A stretch of DNA of 29,225 bases from a virus, in the IMG/VR virus record IMGVR_UViG_3300035388_000079, positions 1 to 29,225 of that record; one strand, 5' to 3'. A model generated the notes under the pieces. It was not told where the DNA came from. It ran no database searches and saw only the letters and a list, made by a program, of their open reading frames with translations. Made by a program: the position numbers and the translations under genes. Of this stretch, positions 12,021-20,414 are shown in pieces. Position 1 is the first letter of the stretch. Each line of letters begins with the position of its first letter.

Positions 12021-12515
12021 ATGGGACAACCTGGAAGAAAACCAAAACCAACAGCTTTAAAATCACTTCAGGGGAATCCCGGGAAGCGTCCCTTGAACAA
12101 TAATGAGCCGGAGTTTGAGAAATATGAGTTAGATGCGAAAGGAACGATCAAGCCACCAGTGTATTTGGATAGCTTGGCCAAGAAGGAATGGAAGCGGATT
12201 GCTCCGATTCTTCATAAAGTTGGATTGTTGACCAAGGCGGATGAAGCAGCACTGGCCGCGTACTGCGCAAACTTCTCTCGCTGGGTGCAGGCTGAGAAGT
12301 TGGTAAAAGAAGCCGGTCTAACATATGAGTCGGACAAAGGGAATGTTATTCAGAGGCCTGAAGTTGGGATTGCGAATACTGCGATGAAGTTGATGGTGAC
12401 TTTCTGCAAAGAGTTCGGATTGACTCCGAGTTCTCGAACATCTTTGTCAATGGAGCAGGCGGAGAAAATGGAAAGCCCCTTTGTTAGTTTCTTAAAGGGT
12501 GGTCAAGTTGGATAG
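12021..12515 (+). CDS. terS: Terminase small subunit, P27 family
   Basis: A 164-residue small terminase that recognises phage DNA and recruits the large subunit to start packaging. It begins with the P27-family signature GRKPKPTALKSLQGNPGKRP and continues with PPVYLDSLAKKEWKRIAPIL and KADEAALAAYC, ending in the TPSSRTSL region; length is normal for the family. AGGAGGGGTATAA precedes the ATG. It overlaps terL by 8 bases if terL starts at TTG 12508. Confidence 0.93.
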   Translation: MGQPGRKPKPTALKSLQGNPGKRPLNNNEPEFEKYELDAKGTIKPPVYLDSLAKKEWKRIAPILHKVGLLTKADEAALAAYCANFSRWVQAEKLVKEAGLTYESDKGNVIQRPEVGIANTAMKLMVTFCKEFGLTPSSRTSLSMEQAEKMESPFVSFLKGGQVG

Positions 12516-14196
12516 AACCAGCAAGTATGCCAGGGAAGTATTAGCCGGCAATATTCCGGCCAACAAGTTGGTGAAGTTGGCATGCATGCGACATATGAAT
12601 GATCTGAAGAAGTCGGTTCGAAAGAAGTATCCGTATAAGTTCGATAAGGAACTTGCGGATCGAGCGATTAACTTCTTCCCATTTCTAAAACATACTACAG
12701 GTGAGTGGGCTGGCCGGCCAATTGAGTTGGAACTCTGGCAGTGTTTTATTATTGGATCTGTATTTGGATGGGTTCGTAAGTCTGATAGAATCCGCAGGTT
12801 TCGGACGGCTTATGTCCAGGTACCCAGGAAAAATGGCAAGTCAACTTTGGCTGCCGGCATTGCACTCTATGGTTTGCTGGCAGACGGGGAGGCCCGGGCG
12901 GAGATCTATTCAGCTGCAACCAAGCGTGACCAGGCAAAGATTATCTTCGAGGAAGCCAAGCGGATGGTTTTGACTTCCGATGAACTCAAGAAGATTGTTG
13001 ATGTCTATAAGCTTAACCTTAGTGTTCCGGATACCTTCAGCAAATTTGAGCCATTGGCTTCAGAGGCAGACAGCCTCGATGGATTGAATGTGTACTTTGC
13101 TTTGATCGATGAGTTGCATGCACACAAGACGCGTGAACTTTGGGATGTCCTTGAAACTGCCACCGGTGCAAGACGCCAACCGTTGATGTTTCCGATCACT
13201 ACGGCCGGATTTAATCACAACGGCATTTGCTATGAGCAGTATGAATATTCAACCAAGATTCTGAACCATACCGCCGGCATGGAAGATGATCGGTACTTTG
13301 CATATATTGCGCAGATGGATCCGGAAGATGATTGGCGGGATCCGGAAACCTGGGCAAAGGCGAATCCGAACCTTGGGGTCTCAGTGAAACTGGAAGACCT
13401 GGAAGCAAAAGCGAAAAAAGCCAAGGAGATCCCCGCGGCGCAGAACAACTTCTTGTGCAAGCATTTGAATGTTTGGGTGAACAGTGAAGTGCGCTGGATG
13501 GATATGGAGAGGTGGCGCAAGTGCCCAACACTTACTGAAGAGGAAGTGAAGGCGCTTAAGCTAGAAGAACTTCCCTGTATTGTTGGGGTCGACCTTTCTG
13601 CTACAACGGATATTACAAGCATCAACTTTGAGTTCCCGCTCCCGGATGGTCGTGTATACGTTCACAGTCATTCCTTTATTCCGGAAGACAAGGTGGATGA
13701 GAAGATCAAACGAGACAAAGTGCCATATCGCCTATGGGAGAAGCAAGGGTATTTGACTTTCACTCCTGGGGGTGTAGTAGATTATGATTGGATCATTTCG
13801 TATATTATGACGAAGGCTAAGATTTGGGATATCAAAGAGATCTGCTATGATCCATGGAACGCTACTCAAATGGCCAACACCTTGACCAATGAGGGTTTTC
13901 TTTGTGTGGAGATTCGCCAAGGCTACAAAACACTTTCTGAACCGACCAAGGATGTGTACAAGTTGGTTCTTCGTGGGAAATACATTCACAACAATAACCC
14001 AGTGTTATCTTGGGCAATGAGCAATGCGGTTGCAGTTTCCGATCCAGCCGGCAATATCAAGCTGGACAAGTCGAAGGCGCAGTACCGGATTGACCCGGCG
14101 GTTGCGGCAGTGATCAGCCATGTTCGTGCGATTCTTCGACCATACGAGAATGAGTCCAGGAGCGTTTATTCAGAAAGAGGGATTGCATATTTATGA
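12508..14196 (+). CDS. terL: Terminase large subunit (ATPase-nuclease)
   Basis: A 562-residue packaging motor. The ATPase has Walker A PRKNGKST near residue 106-113 and Walker B ALIDELH near 198-204; the nuclease half contains GVDLSATTDITS (first acidic residue) and the later ICYDPWNATQ motif. It pumps DNA into the prohead and cuts it at the ends. TTG 12508 is preferred because AAAGGG lies 8 bases upstream, whereas the GTG at 12499 sits next to that site; the difference is three codons. It overlaps the following membrane-protein gene by four bases. Confidence 0.95.
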   Translation: MDRTSKYAREVLAGNIPANKLVKLACMRHMNDLKKSVRKKYPYKFDKELADRAINFFPFLKHTTGEWAGRPIELELWQCFIIGSVFGWVRKSDRIRRFRTAYVQVPRKNGKSTLAAGIALYGLLADGEARAEIYSAATKRDQAKIIFEEAKRMVLTSDELKKIVDVYKLNLSVPDTFSKFEPLASEADSLDGLNVYFALIDELHAHKTRELWDVLETATGARRQPLMFPITTAGFNHNGICYEQYEYSTKILNHTAGMEDDRYFAYIAQMDPEDDWRDPETWAKANPNLGVSVKLEDLEAKAKKAKEIPAAQNNFLCKHLNVWVNSEVRWMDMERWRKCPTLTEEEVKALKLEELPCIVGVDLSATTDITSINFEFPLPDGRVYVHSHSFIPEDKVDEKIKRDKVPYRLWEKQGYLTFTPGGVVDYDWIISYIMTKAKIWDIKEICYDPWNATQMANTLTNEGFLCVEIRQGYKTLSEPTKDVYKLVLRGKYIHNNNPVLSWAMSNAVAVSDPAGNIKLDKSKAQYRIDPAVAAVISHVRAILRPYENESRSVYSERGIAYL

Positions 14197-14378
14197 TGAA
14201 ATTAAAAAACGGACTCAAGCGGATCGGCAAGGCCATTGGAAGTCATATGGATGATCTGTTTTTGTTATTGGGCATGAGCCTATTAATTTTTGGGATCCAT
14301 CTCATATCAATACCCGCAGCCTTCATTGCTGCGGGTGTTTTGTTGATGGGGTTTAGTTTTCTTTTGGCGAGGGGGTGA
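14193..14378 (+). CDS. Small two-helix membrane protein between terL and portal
   Basis: A 61-residue protein with two hydrophobic helices (about 22-38 and 41-59) after a basic start (MMKLKNGLKRIGKAIGSHMD). Its ATG overlaps the terL stop (ATGATGA), so translation is probably coupled. Small membrane proteins at this position occur in other Firmicutes phages; function unknown. The part encoding the second helix contains a strong terminator-like hairpin at 14312-14341, so this short gene may exist partly to carry that signal through the translated operon. Confidence 0.65.
   Translation: MMKLKNGLKRIGKAIGSHMDDLFLLLGMSLLIFGIHLISIPAAFIAAGVLLMGFSFLLARG
14312..14341 (+). terminator. Terminator-like hairpin inside a coding sequence
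   Basis: ACCCGCAGC (14312-14320) pairs perfectly with GCTGCGGGT (14328-14336) around a 7-base loop, followed by GTTTT. It lies 116 bases after terL, within the small membrane-protein gene and before the portal gene. The interrupted T-run suggests partial termination or an RNA-processing site rather than full arrest. Confidence 0.55.
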
Positions 14379-14385
14379 TAAATAA

Positions 14386-15606
14386 ATGGGGTTATTCGGA
14401 AAGCTTGTAGAGCGGCGCGGTGATTCGATAGCAAATCCATCAAATTCGATGGTAAGTTTCTTAACCGGTGGACTGCAGAGTTATACAGGAAAGGTTGTCA
14501 CGGAGGGGAATGCATTGACCTTTTCGGGCGTGCTTGCTTGTGTAAACGTGATCAGTGATACCGTCGCATCTTTACCGTTGTTTCTCTATGAGAAGAATCA
14601 AGACACTCGCACCAAGGCTAGGGACCATCCGTTGTACGAATTGTTACATGATCAACCGAATCCTGAAATGACTTCGGCATCTTTCAGAGTCATGATGCAA
14701 GCGCATCTACTCTTATGGGGGAATGCATACGCGGAGATCCAGTGGGGAAATGACGGATATCCAAAGGCGCTTTGGCCATTGAATCCGTCGACAACAATTA
14801 TGGAACGAGAGCAAGGTACCAAGAAGCTCCGGTACCGGGTTTCGATTCCAAACGGGAAACAAGTCATATTGCCGGCGGAAAATGTGTTGCACCTGGTAGG
14901 GCTCACCTTGGATGGGATCCAGGGGATTTCGCCGATTGGATTGGCTCGTGAGGCTATTGGTCTTGGGTTGTCAGCTGAAGAATTCGGTTCAAGATTCTTC
15001 GGGAACAATGCAACTCCAGGGGGAGTACTCGAGCATCCAAAGGCTTTAGGGAAGGATGCCCAAGGGAATCTACGTGAGTCATGGAATGAAATGCACAAAG
15101 GACTTGAGAACTCGCATCGTATTGCGATCCTTGAAGAGGGAATGCAGTACAAACAAATTGGGATTCCACAAAAGGATGCTCAATTTTTGGAAACGCGTAA
15201 GTTTCAGCTTGAAGAAATTGCAAGGATCTACCGGGTACCGCAGCATTTGATTGGCGTATTGGATAAGGCGACCTTCTCAAACATCGAGCATCAAGACATT
15301 TCGTTTGTTAAGCATACGATTCGTCCTTGGTTGGTTCGCTGGGAGCAGTCGATGGTTCGATCTCTTTTAACATCGATCGAGAGGAAGCGATATTCAATTG
15401 AATTCAACGTGGATGGCCTCCTTCGAGGGGATATTAATACGCGGTATAAGGGATATCATTTCGCCATTAACGATGGATGGATGAGTGGGAATGATGTGAG
15501 GAAACTGGAAAACATGGAACTGCAAGATGGATTGGATGAATATTTCATCAATGGCAACATGAAACCAGTGAAAGAAATCCTTGTGGGAGGTGGGAAGAGT
15601 GAATAG
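14386..15606 (+). CDS. Portal protein, HK97 family
   Basis: A 406-residue portal subunit; twelve copies form the ring through which DNA enters the head. Recognised by the HK97-portal pattern: VLACVNVISDTVASLPLFLY near the start, then HPLYELLHDQPNPEMTS, LLLWGNAYAEI and VPQHLIGVLDKATFSNIEHQ. GGGGGTGAT precedes the ATG. The end overlaps the protease gene by 8 bases. Confidence 0.95.
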   Translation: MGLFGKLVERRGDSIANPSNSMVSFLTGGLQSYTGKVVTEGNALTFSGVLACVNVISDTVASLPLFLYEKNQDTRTKARDHPLYELLHDQPNPEMTSASFRVMMQAHLLLWGNAYAEIQWGNDGYPKALWPLNPSTTIMEREQGTKKLRYRVSIPNGKQVILPAENVLHLVGLTLDGIQGISPIGLAREAIGLGLSAEEFGSRFFGNNATPGGVLEHPKALGKDAQGNLRESWNEMHKGLENSHRIAILEEGMQYKQIGIPQKDAQFLETRKFQLEEIARIYRVPQHLIGVLDKATFSNIEHQDISFVKHTIRPWLVRWEQSMVRSLLTSIERKRYSIEFNVDGLLRGDINTRYKGYHFAINDGWMSGNDVRKLENMELQDGLDEYFINGNMKPVKEILVGGGKSE

Positions 15607-16204
15607 CAAAGAACGAGAACAAAGAAGTAATGTGTTTTTACCAAGCGTTGAACTTCGCGCAGCTGAAGAAGAAGGTAAGATGAAAAAGATTGTTGGTTAC
15701 GCGGTGAAGTGGGACCAGCGATCAAAGCCGATTTGGGGATTTTTCCAAGAGCAATTCAGAAAGGGTGCTTTTCAAAAGTCGCTATCGAATCAGGAAGTTG
15801 TTGCAACATGGCAGCACCGCATGGAGGAGGTTCTGGGAAGAACACCTGGCACTCTGTCGGTTCTTGAGGATGAGATTGGTCTTCGGTATGAAATCGATCC
15901 ACCTACTTGGGCGGAAAGGCATATCGAAACGATCGAACGCGGGGATGTGCGGGGAAGCTCTTTTATCTTTCATGCAACAAAGGAAGAATGGGATGAAACG
16001 GATCCAGACATGGCAGTACGAACAGTTCTTGAAGCGGATCTGTTTGAGGTTTGCCCGGTAACCATTCCGGCATATCCGCAAAGTGTTGCATCGACAAGGT
16101 CGGCACAAGATGTTTTTGAATCGCGAGCAAGCGTAAGTGAAAGTGCAGTTGAGCTCGAGTTGATGAAATTGGAATTGGATCTTTTAGAGATGGAGGGAAA
16201 ATAG
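15599..16204 (+). CDS. Prohead protease, HK97 family
   Basis: A 201-residue serine-type prohead protease that trims the capsid protein during head maturation. H73 (VVATWQHRMEEVLGRT) and a serine of RGSSF (120-121) are the likely catalytic residues. The GTG at 15599 is selected because GGGAGGTGG lies 6 bases upstream, and it overlaps the portal stop. The last roughly 40 residues are helical and probably clipped or scaffold-like. It ends immediately before the capsid start. Confidence 0.9.
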   Translation: MNSKEREQRSNVFLPSVELRAAEEEGKMKKIVGYAVKWDQRSKPIWGFFQEQFRKGAFQKSLSNQEVVATWQHRMEEVLGRTPGTLSVLEDEIGLRYEIDPPTWAERHIETIERGDVRGSSFIFHATKEEWDETDPDMAVRTVLEADLFEVCPVTIPAYPQSVASTRSAQDVFESRASVSESAVELELMKLELDLLEMEGK

Positions 16205-17440
16205 ATGAATGAAAGAACAAGAGAATTACGGCAACAGCGCGCAGATCTAATTGGCCAAGCCCGTGTCATGTTTGATAAGGCGGGTAAAGAAAAGCGAAGC
16301 ATGAACGCAGATGAGAAGGTTGTTTGGGATAAGCACATGGCGGATGTGCGAAAGTTCGATGATCAAATTGCCGAAGAGGGGCGGAATGATCAGCTGTCAG
16401 CTTTGGAACAATCCATTGCTGGAAATGGTGAACCTCAAGCTGGCCAGATTGATTTAGGTACCCGTGCAGGTAAAATTCATCCAACGAATACACCTGAGTA
16501 TCGTTCGGCATTTGGTAAGTTTTTGTCTGAGGGCCGTACTGCAGCATTCACCAATGAAGAGATGCGAGCTTTGCAAGCAAGTGTTGCAATTAGTGGTGGA
16601 AATATCACCGCGCCGCAAGAGTTTGTGAAGAAGCTCCTTGTGGGCTTGAAGTCTGAGGTGTGGATGCGACAATTCGCGACCGTCTTTGAGCTTAAGACTG
16701 CTTTGAGCATGGGTATTCCAACGCTCGATACAGACATTGCTGATGCGGACTGGACAACAGAGCTTTCAACAGGCAGCGAAGGCACATTGGAGTTTGGAAA
16801 GCGTGAGTTGAAGCCTCAAGCATTGGCAAAACGAATCAAGGCTTCAGATACTTTGATGCGATTGGCTGCATTGCCGATTGAAGATATCATTCGGGATCGT
16901 TTGATGTACAAATTCGCAGTAGCTGAGGAGAAAGCCTTCTTGACTGGTGATGGAAATGGTAAGCCTTTGGGTGTATTTACACCAAGTGCAAATGGTATTC
17001 CAGTAGCCCGTGATATTTCAGCAGGTAATACCGCTACGGCAATTACCTATGACGGCTTACTAGCAACGAAAATGGCACTGAAAGAGGGCTACCGTCGAAA
17101 CGCACGCTGGATGTTCCATAGTGATGCGGTTCTTCAGATCCTTCAGCTGAAGGATGGGGCCGGTCAGTACGTCTTGAATCCGAATCTTCCTGAAGCAGAT
17201 AAGATTTTGAACATGCCTTATCACACTTCTGACTTTGCGCCGAACACCTTCACCACGGCTCAGTATGTTGGCCTATTGGGTGATTTCAGTCACTACTGGA
17301 TTGCTGATGCATTGGATATGAGAGTCCAGCGTTTGATCGAGCTTTATGCAGAGAACAATCAAATTGGCTTCATCGGTCGTAAAGAGACTGATGGCCAGCC
17401 AGTAATGGGTGAAGCCTTTGCCCGAGTGAAACTTGGCTAG
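16205..17440 (+). CDS. Major capsid protein, HK97 fold
   Basis: A 411-residue capsid subunit. Residues 1-90 are a charged helical delta region acting as a built-in scaffold; the mature shell domain begins around EYRSAFGKFLSEG, where the protease would cut. Fold hallmarks follow: AISGGNITAPQEF, then EEKAFLTGDGNGKPLGVF and WMFHSDAVLQILQLKD. It begins one base after the protease gene. A strong terminator hairpin stands 31 bases after its stop, inside the next gene, which probably sets capsid transcripts apart from those of later genes. Confidence 0.95.
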   Translation: MNERTRELRQQRADLIGQARVMFDKAGKEKRSMNADEKVVWDKHMADVRKFDDQIAEEGRNDQLSALEQSIAGNGEPQAGQIDLGTRAGKIHPTNTPEYRSAFGKFLSEGRTAAFTNEEMRALQASVAISGGNITAPQEFVKKLLVGLKSEVWMRQFATVFELKTALSMGIPTLDTDIADADWTTELSTGSEGTLEFGKRELKPQALAKRIKASDTLMRLAALPIEDIIRDRLMYKFAVAEEKAFLTGDGNGKPLGVFTPSANGIPVARDISAGNTATAITYDGLLATKMALKEGYRRNARWMFHSDAVLQILQLKDGAGQYVLNPNLPEADKILNMPYHTSDFAPNTFTTAQYVGLLGDFSHYWIADALDMRVQRLIELYAENNQIGFIGRKETDGQPVMGEAFARVKLG

Positions 17441-17450
17441 GAGGTAAATG

Positions 17451-17777
17451 ATGAGAGTAAAAATGAAGAAGACATCCGCGTCTAGCGCGGGTGTCTTTTT
17501 AAACAATCACGAGTATGAAATTGAAAATGAATTAGCAGAGTCATTGGTTGTGGTGGGCGCTGCGGTTTCCCTGGAACCACAAGAAAAAGATTTTGAAGAA
17601 GATCATGAAGATGATCCTGAATCTTTATTGAAGCATGTGGGCGGCGGATATTATGAGCTGCCAAACGGCGAACGGGTCAAGGGAAAAGAGAAAGCAGAAA
17701 AAGTGTTGGCTGATTATCTGGAGGGACAAGAAGAAAAGTCTGCAGAAGATGCAGCTGATCAGAAGGGTGATGAATAA
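17451..17777 (+). CDS. Small acidic head-region protein
   Basis: A 108-residue acidic protein between capsid and connector genes. It begins MRVKMKKTSASSAGVFLNN and has a YYELPNGERVKGKEKAEKVL stretch near the end. No family was recognised; position suggests a minor head or decoration component. ATG 17451 is best spaced from AGGAGG at 17439; ATG 17448 is too close. Codons 7-17 are written across a full terminator-like hairpin plus T-run, so this start region is constrained by RNA function as well as coding. Its stop overlaps the next start. Confidence 0.65.
   Translation: MRVKMKKTSASSAGVFLNNHEYEIENELAESLVVVGAAVSLEPQEKDFEEDHEDDPESLLKHVGGGYYELPNGERVKGKEKAEKVLADYLEGQEEKSAEDAADQKGDE
17471..17500 (+). 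terminator. Intragenic terminator after the capsid gene
   Basis: GACATCCGCG (17471-17480) pairs with CGCGGGTGTC (17486-17495), ten pairs with one G-U, 5-base loop, then TTTTT. It meets all features of an intrinsic terminator although it lies just inside the downstream coding sequence. Ribosomes on that gene could melt it, linking read-through to translation. Confidence 0.75.
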
Positions 17778-18343
17778 TGGGCATTAAATTGATTACGCCG
17801 GCAAATTCATTGCCAATTGAGTTGAGCCTCGTTAAGCAGCATCTACGATTGGATGAAGAAGATACTTCTGAAGACGTATTGTTGGCTCAATTTATTCTCG
17901 CTGCTGAAGGGGTGTGTGAGAACTACCAGGGAAGGGTGTTTTCAAAAAAGAGCTATTGTGCTTATTTTGACTGGATCGTAGAATCGGCGAAGCTACAATT
18001 TCCTCCTTTGATCTCTGTCACAGAAGTGAAAGCGAAGCTTTACGATGGCACGGAGATGGTTATCCCATCAGCTGATTATTTTGTGGATACGAATTCGTTC
18101 CTTGGAAGAGTGGTCCTGAAGGATCCATCGAAATACACAGGCACACATTTGGAACCGGCCGGCTATCAGATTATTTTTGAAGCGGGTTATGATACGCTGC
18201 CAGACAATTACCGCCAGGCACTGTTGCTTCTAACAGCTCACTACTATGAAAATCGGGAAGCAGTGCTTATCGGTACGATCTCAAAAGTAATGGAGTTTTC
18301 TGTGTTTGCATTGCTGGACCCTGATCGGGTGGTGGTCGTTTGA
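17777..18343 (+). CDS. Head-tail connector, gp6-like adaptor
   Basis: A 188-residue adaptor of the gp6/gp15 class that joins the portal ring to the tail. Family pattern: LSLVKQHLRLDEEDTSEDVL then FILAAEGVCENYQGR near the start and PDNYRQALLLLTAHYYENRE near the end. The ATG overlaps the preceding stop (TAATG), and its stop overlaps the TTG start of the closure protein. Confidence 0.88.
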   Translation: MGIKLITPANSLPIELSLVKQHLRLDEEDTSEDVLLAQFILAAEGVCENYQGRVFSKKSYCAYFDWIVESAKLQFPPLISVTEVKAKLYDGTEMVIPSADYFVDTNSFLGRVVLKDPSKYTGTHLEPAGYQIIFEAGYDTLPDNYRQALLLLTAHYYENREAVLIGTISKVMEFSVFALLDPDRVVVV

Positions 18344-18657
18344 GAGCAGGAGCATTAAATAGGCGAATTACCTTCTTAGAAAAAAGTGAGGGCAGTTCTG
18401 CTGAAGGGTATCCGGAAGAACAGCAATATACCCCGGGCCCTTCGTGCTGGGCGGGAGTGAAACCCATTACTGCTAAAGAGACATTTGCTGGCAATACGGA
18501 AAAGACAGAAGCTACAACACTGATTACGATTCGGTACCGAAAGGACATTGATGAGTCTTTTGTGATTTCGTATAATGGCAAGATTTATGAAATTGAGTCA
18601 ATCGTCGATGTGAACGAAGGGCACTTCAAAATGGAGATCTTGGCCAAGAGAAGGTAA
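18340..18657 (+). CDS. Head closure / head-tail adaptor protein
   Basis: A 105-residue protein of the SPP1 gp16-like head-closure family: NRRITFLEKSEG, then CWAGVKPITAKETFAG, and the final GKIYEIESIVDVNEGHFKME. It stops DNA leaking from the filled head and gives the tail its docking site. It starts at TTG 18340, overlapping the previous stop (TTGA), so it is probably translated by coupling. Confidence 0.88.
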   Translation: MRAGALNRRITFLEKSEGSSAEGYPEEQQYTPGPSCWAGVKPITAKETFAGNTEKTEATTLITIRYRKDIDESFVISYNGKIYEIESIVDVNEGHFKMEILAKRR

Positions 18658-18667
18658 GGTGAAGTAA

Positions 18668-19108
18668 ATGGGTGTTGATCTTGAATTCAAAGGCTTTGAA
18701 GAATTAACGGCCAAGCTTGTTGAAAAGGGTAAAAACATTGGTCGAATTGAGAATAAGGCTTTGAAGGAAAGCGCGAAAGTGCTACGAGATGAGATCAAGA
18801 GGCGCGCACCGAGAAGTCAGAAGCCCAGGAAGAATCCCAAGTCAGGCAAACATACTTGGCGAACAGGGAAACATGCTGCTGATCATATTTCGATTTCGGG
18901 AGTAAAGACGGATAAGTACGGCTGCAAGAATGTGTTTGTCGGTGTGGAGAAAGGCGATATGTCACCATATTTCTACATGAAGTTTTTAGAGTGGGGAACA
19001 TCGACAATAACGGCCACTCCCTTTGTTTTGCCGGCGAAGGAAGCGAAAAAGGCAGAAGTGTTCAAGAAACAGGAAGAAGTGTTGAGAAAGGAGCTTGCCC
19101 GTGATTGA
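18668..19108 (+). CDS. HK97 gp10-like tail component
   Basis: A 146-residue protein of the HK97-gp10 family, placed between head closure and tail terminator. The typical opening is VDLEFKGFEELTAKLVEKGK, followed by KESAKVLRDEIKRRAPRS, then HISISGVKTDKYG and the closing YFYMKFLEWGTSTITATPF. It helps join tail and head. AAGGTGAAG precedes the ATG; its stop lies within the next gene's start region. Confidence 0.88.
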   Translation: MGVDLEFKGFEELTAKLVEKGKNIGRIENKALKESAKVLRDEIKRRAPRSQKPRKNPKSGKHTWRTGKHAADHISISGVKTDKYGCKNVFVGVEKGDMSPYFYMKFLEWGTSTITATPFVLPAKEAKKAEVFKKQEEVLRKELARD

Positions 19109-19481
19109 TTTGGGCGGACAGATCAAGTCCGCATTGGAGACTGATCCGGATGTGGTTGCGCATGCCGGTGAGAAGAAAGTACATCGGCTGAAGGCTCCCG
19201 AAGGAATCAAGTCACCGTACATCACGTTCTTTGAAGTGGTGAATGATGACACGAACTTCGCGGATAATGAGCCTTTATCAGCCAAGTTGATCTACCAGGT
19301 GGATGTTTGGTGTGAAAAGAAAGACGTTTCGCACCTAGTTCCCCTATCAAATGGAGCGGAGAAAGTGATGAAAGCCCTGGACTTTTCGCGCATCGATGCT
19401 CAAGAATTTTATGAAAATGATACTGGGCTGTATCACAAGGCAGTCAGGTATCAAATTGCCAAAGATTATGAGGAGGAATAG
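19101..19481 (+). CDS. Tail terminator (tail completion) protein
   Basis: A 126-residue protein with the pattern of DUF3168/tail-completion proteins (QIKSALETDPDVVAH then SPYITFFEVVNDDTNFAD and AKLIYQVDVWCEK). It caps the tail tube and fixes its length before joining to the head. The GTG at 19101 is chosen: AAAGGAG is 8 bases upstream, while the TTG at 19095 is only two bases from it. It overlaps the gp10-like gene by 8 bases. Confidence 0.75.
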   Translation: MIDLGGQIKSALETDPDVVAHAGEKKVHRLKAPEGIKSPYITFFEVVNDDTNFADNEPLSAKLIYQVDVWCEKKDVSHLVPLSNGAEKVMKALDFSRIDAQEFYENDTGLYHKAVRYQIAKDYEEE

Positions 19482-19483
19482 AT

Positions 19484-20053
19484 ATGGGTTATGAAGTTGG
19501 AGTAGATAATCTTCACGTAGCGGTGATTACTTCAGAAACAGATAGTGCGACTGTCTATGAGGCACCAGTTGCAGTACCAGGTGTCAAGAGTATCGGGCTT
19601 TCAACCAACGGTGCATCTGCCACTCAGAGTGGAGACAACCGGATCTTAGATGTTGAGACCTCGCGTGGTGCAGTAAATGTGGCGATTGCCGCTGCAAGCT
19701 TGCCAGCGGATGTTAGAGCATTATTACTTGGTCATGCGATCAATGCAACGGACAAAACGCTCGTTGAAAAGTCGGGCGACCAAGCGCCGTATATTGCATT
19801 GGGATTCAGATCCAGCAAGTCGAATGGAAAAGCGAAGTACGTTTGGTTATACAAGGGTAAAGCTATGGAACCGGATGAGACTCATGCTGGGAAAGACAAT
19901 GGTTCTACTACCTACAAGACGCCTTCAATCAACATGGTTTTTATCCCGCGGCTTGATGAAAAAATTAAGATTACCGGTGATGAAGACGATGCAGGATTTA
20001 CTGCAGCGGCAACATGGTTTAGTGCAGTGTATGAAGAGTCAACGGGCGTATAG
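19484..20053 (+). CDS. Major tail tube protein
   Basis: A 189-residue tail tube subunit of the phi13-type siphovirus family. The pattern VGVDNLHVAVITSETDSATV and VAVPGVKSIGLS is followed by YIALGFRSSKSNGKAKYVWL and a beta-rich end. It polymerises around the tape measure. GAGGAATAG precedes the ATG, two bases after the previous stop. The two chaperone genes and tape measure follow in the standard order. Confidence 0.9.
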   Translation: MGYEVGVDNLHVAVITSETDSATVYEAPVAVPGVKSIGLSTNGASATQSGDNRILDVETSRGAVNVAIAAASLPADVRALLLGHAINATDKTLVEKSGDQAPYIALGFRSSKSNGKAKYVWLYKGKAMEPDETHAGKDNGSTTYKTPSINMVFIPRLDEKIKITGDEDDAGFTAAATWFSAVYEESTGV

Positions 20054-20063
20054 GAGGTAGTGA

Positions 20064-20414
20064 ATGAGCAATGTGAAAGAGATGGGTGTGCAGTTGGTTC
20101 TTGATAAGCCGCGCACCTTGCGGTTTGATTTTAATGCGATGATCGACATCGATGAGAAATACGATGGTGTTAATAATGCAATTGCAGAGTTAAATGCAGA
20201 TGAACCAGGTCGCATAGTGAAAACATTGAAAACGATTCGGTATCTTGTTTTCAAGGGTTTACTACATGAGGATCCGGATCTCACGGAAGAAGAGGTTGGC
20301 CGCTTGTTGACTTATAACATGGAAGCGCCGGCAAAGATTAATGATGCCCTCATGCAAGCTTTTGGAATCGCTTTGCCTGAGGTTGAAGAGGACGTAGAGA
20401 TAAAAAACGAGTAG
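20064..20414 (+). CDS. Tail assembly chaperone, short form (G-like)
   Basis: A 116-residue tail assembly chaperone, equivalent to lambda gpG, that coats the tape measure while the tube is built. It has RTLRFDFNAMIDIDEKYDG near the start and a helical second half. Its last codons are ATA AAA AAC GAG TAG, which contains the slippery heptamer A-AAA-AAC, so some ribosomes shift to -1 and make the longer form. AGGAGGTAG precedes the ATG. Confidence 0.88.
   Translation: MSNVKEMGVQLVLDKPRTLRFDFNAMIDIDEKYDGVNNAIAELNADEPGRIVKTLKTIRYLVFKGLLHEDPDLTEEEVGRLLTYNMEAPAKINDALMQAFGIALPEVEEDVEIKNE

Noticed and set aside
14652-15152. 166-codon leftward frame inside the portal gene
   Set aside because: No start signals and no domain; antisense shadow of the portal gene.
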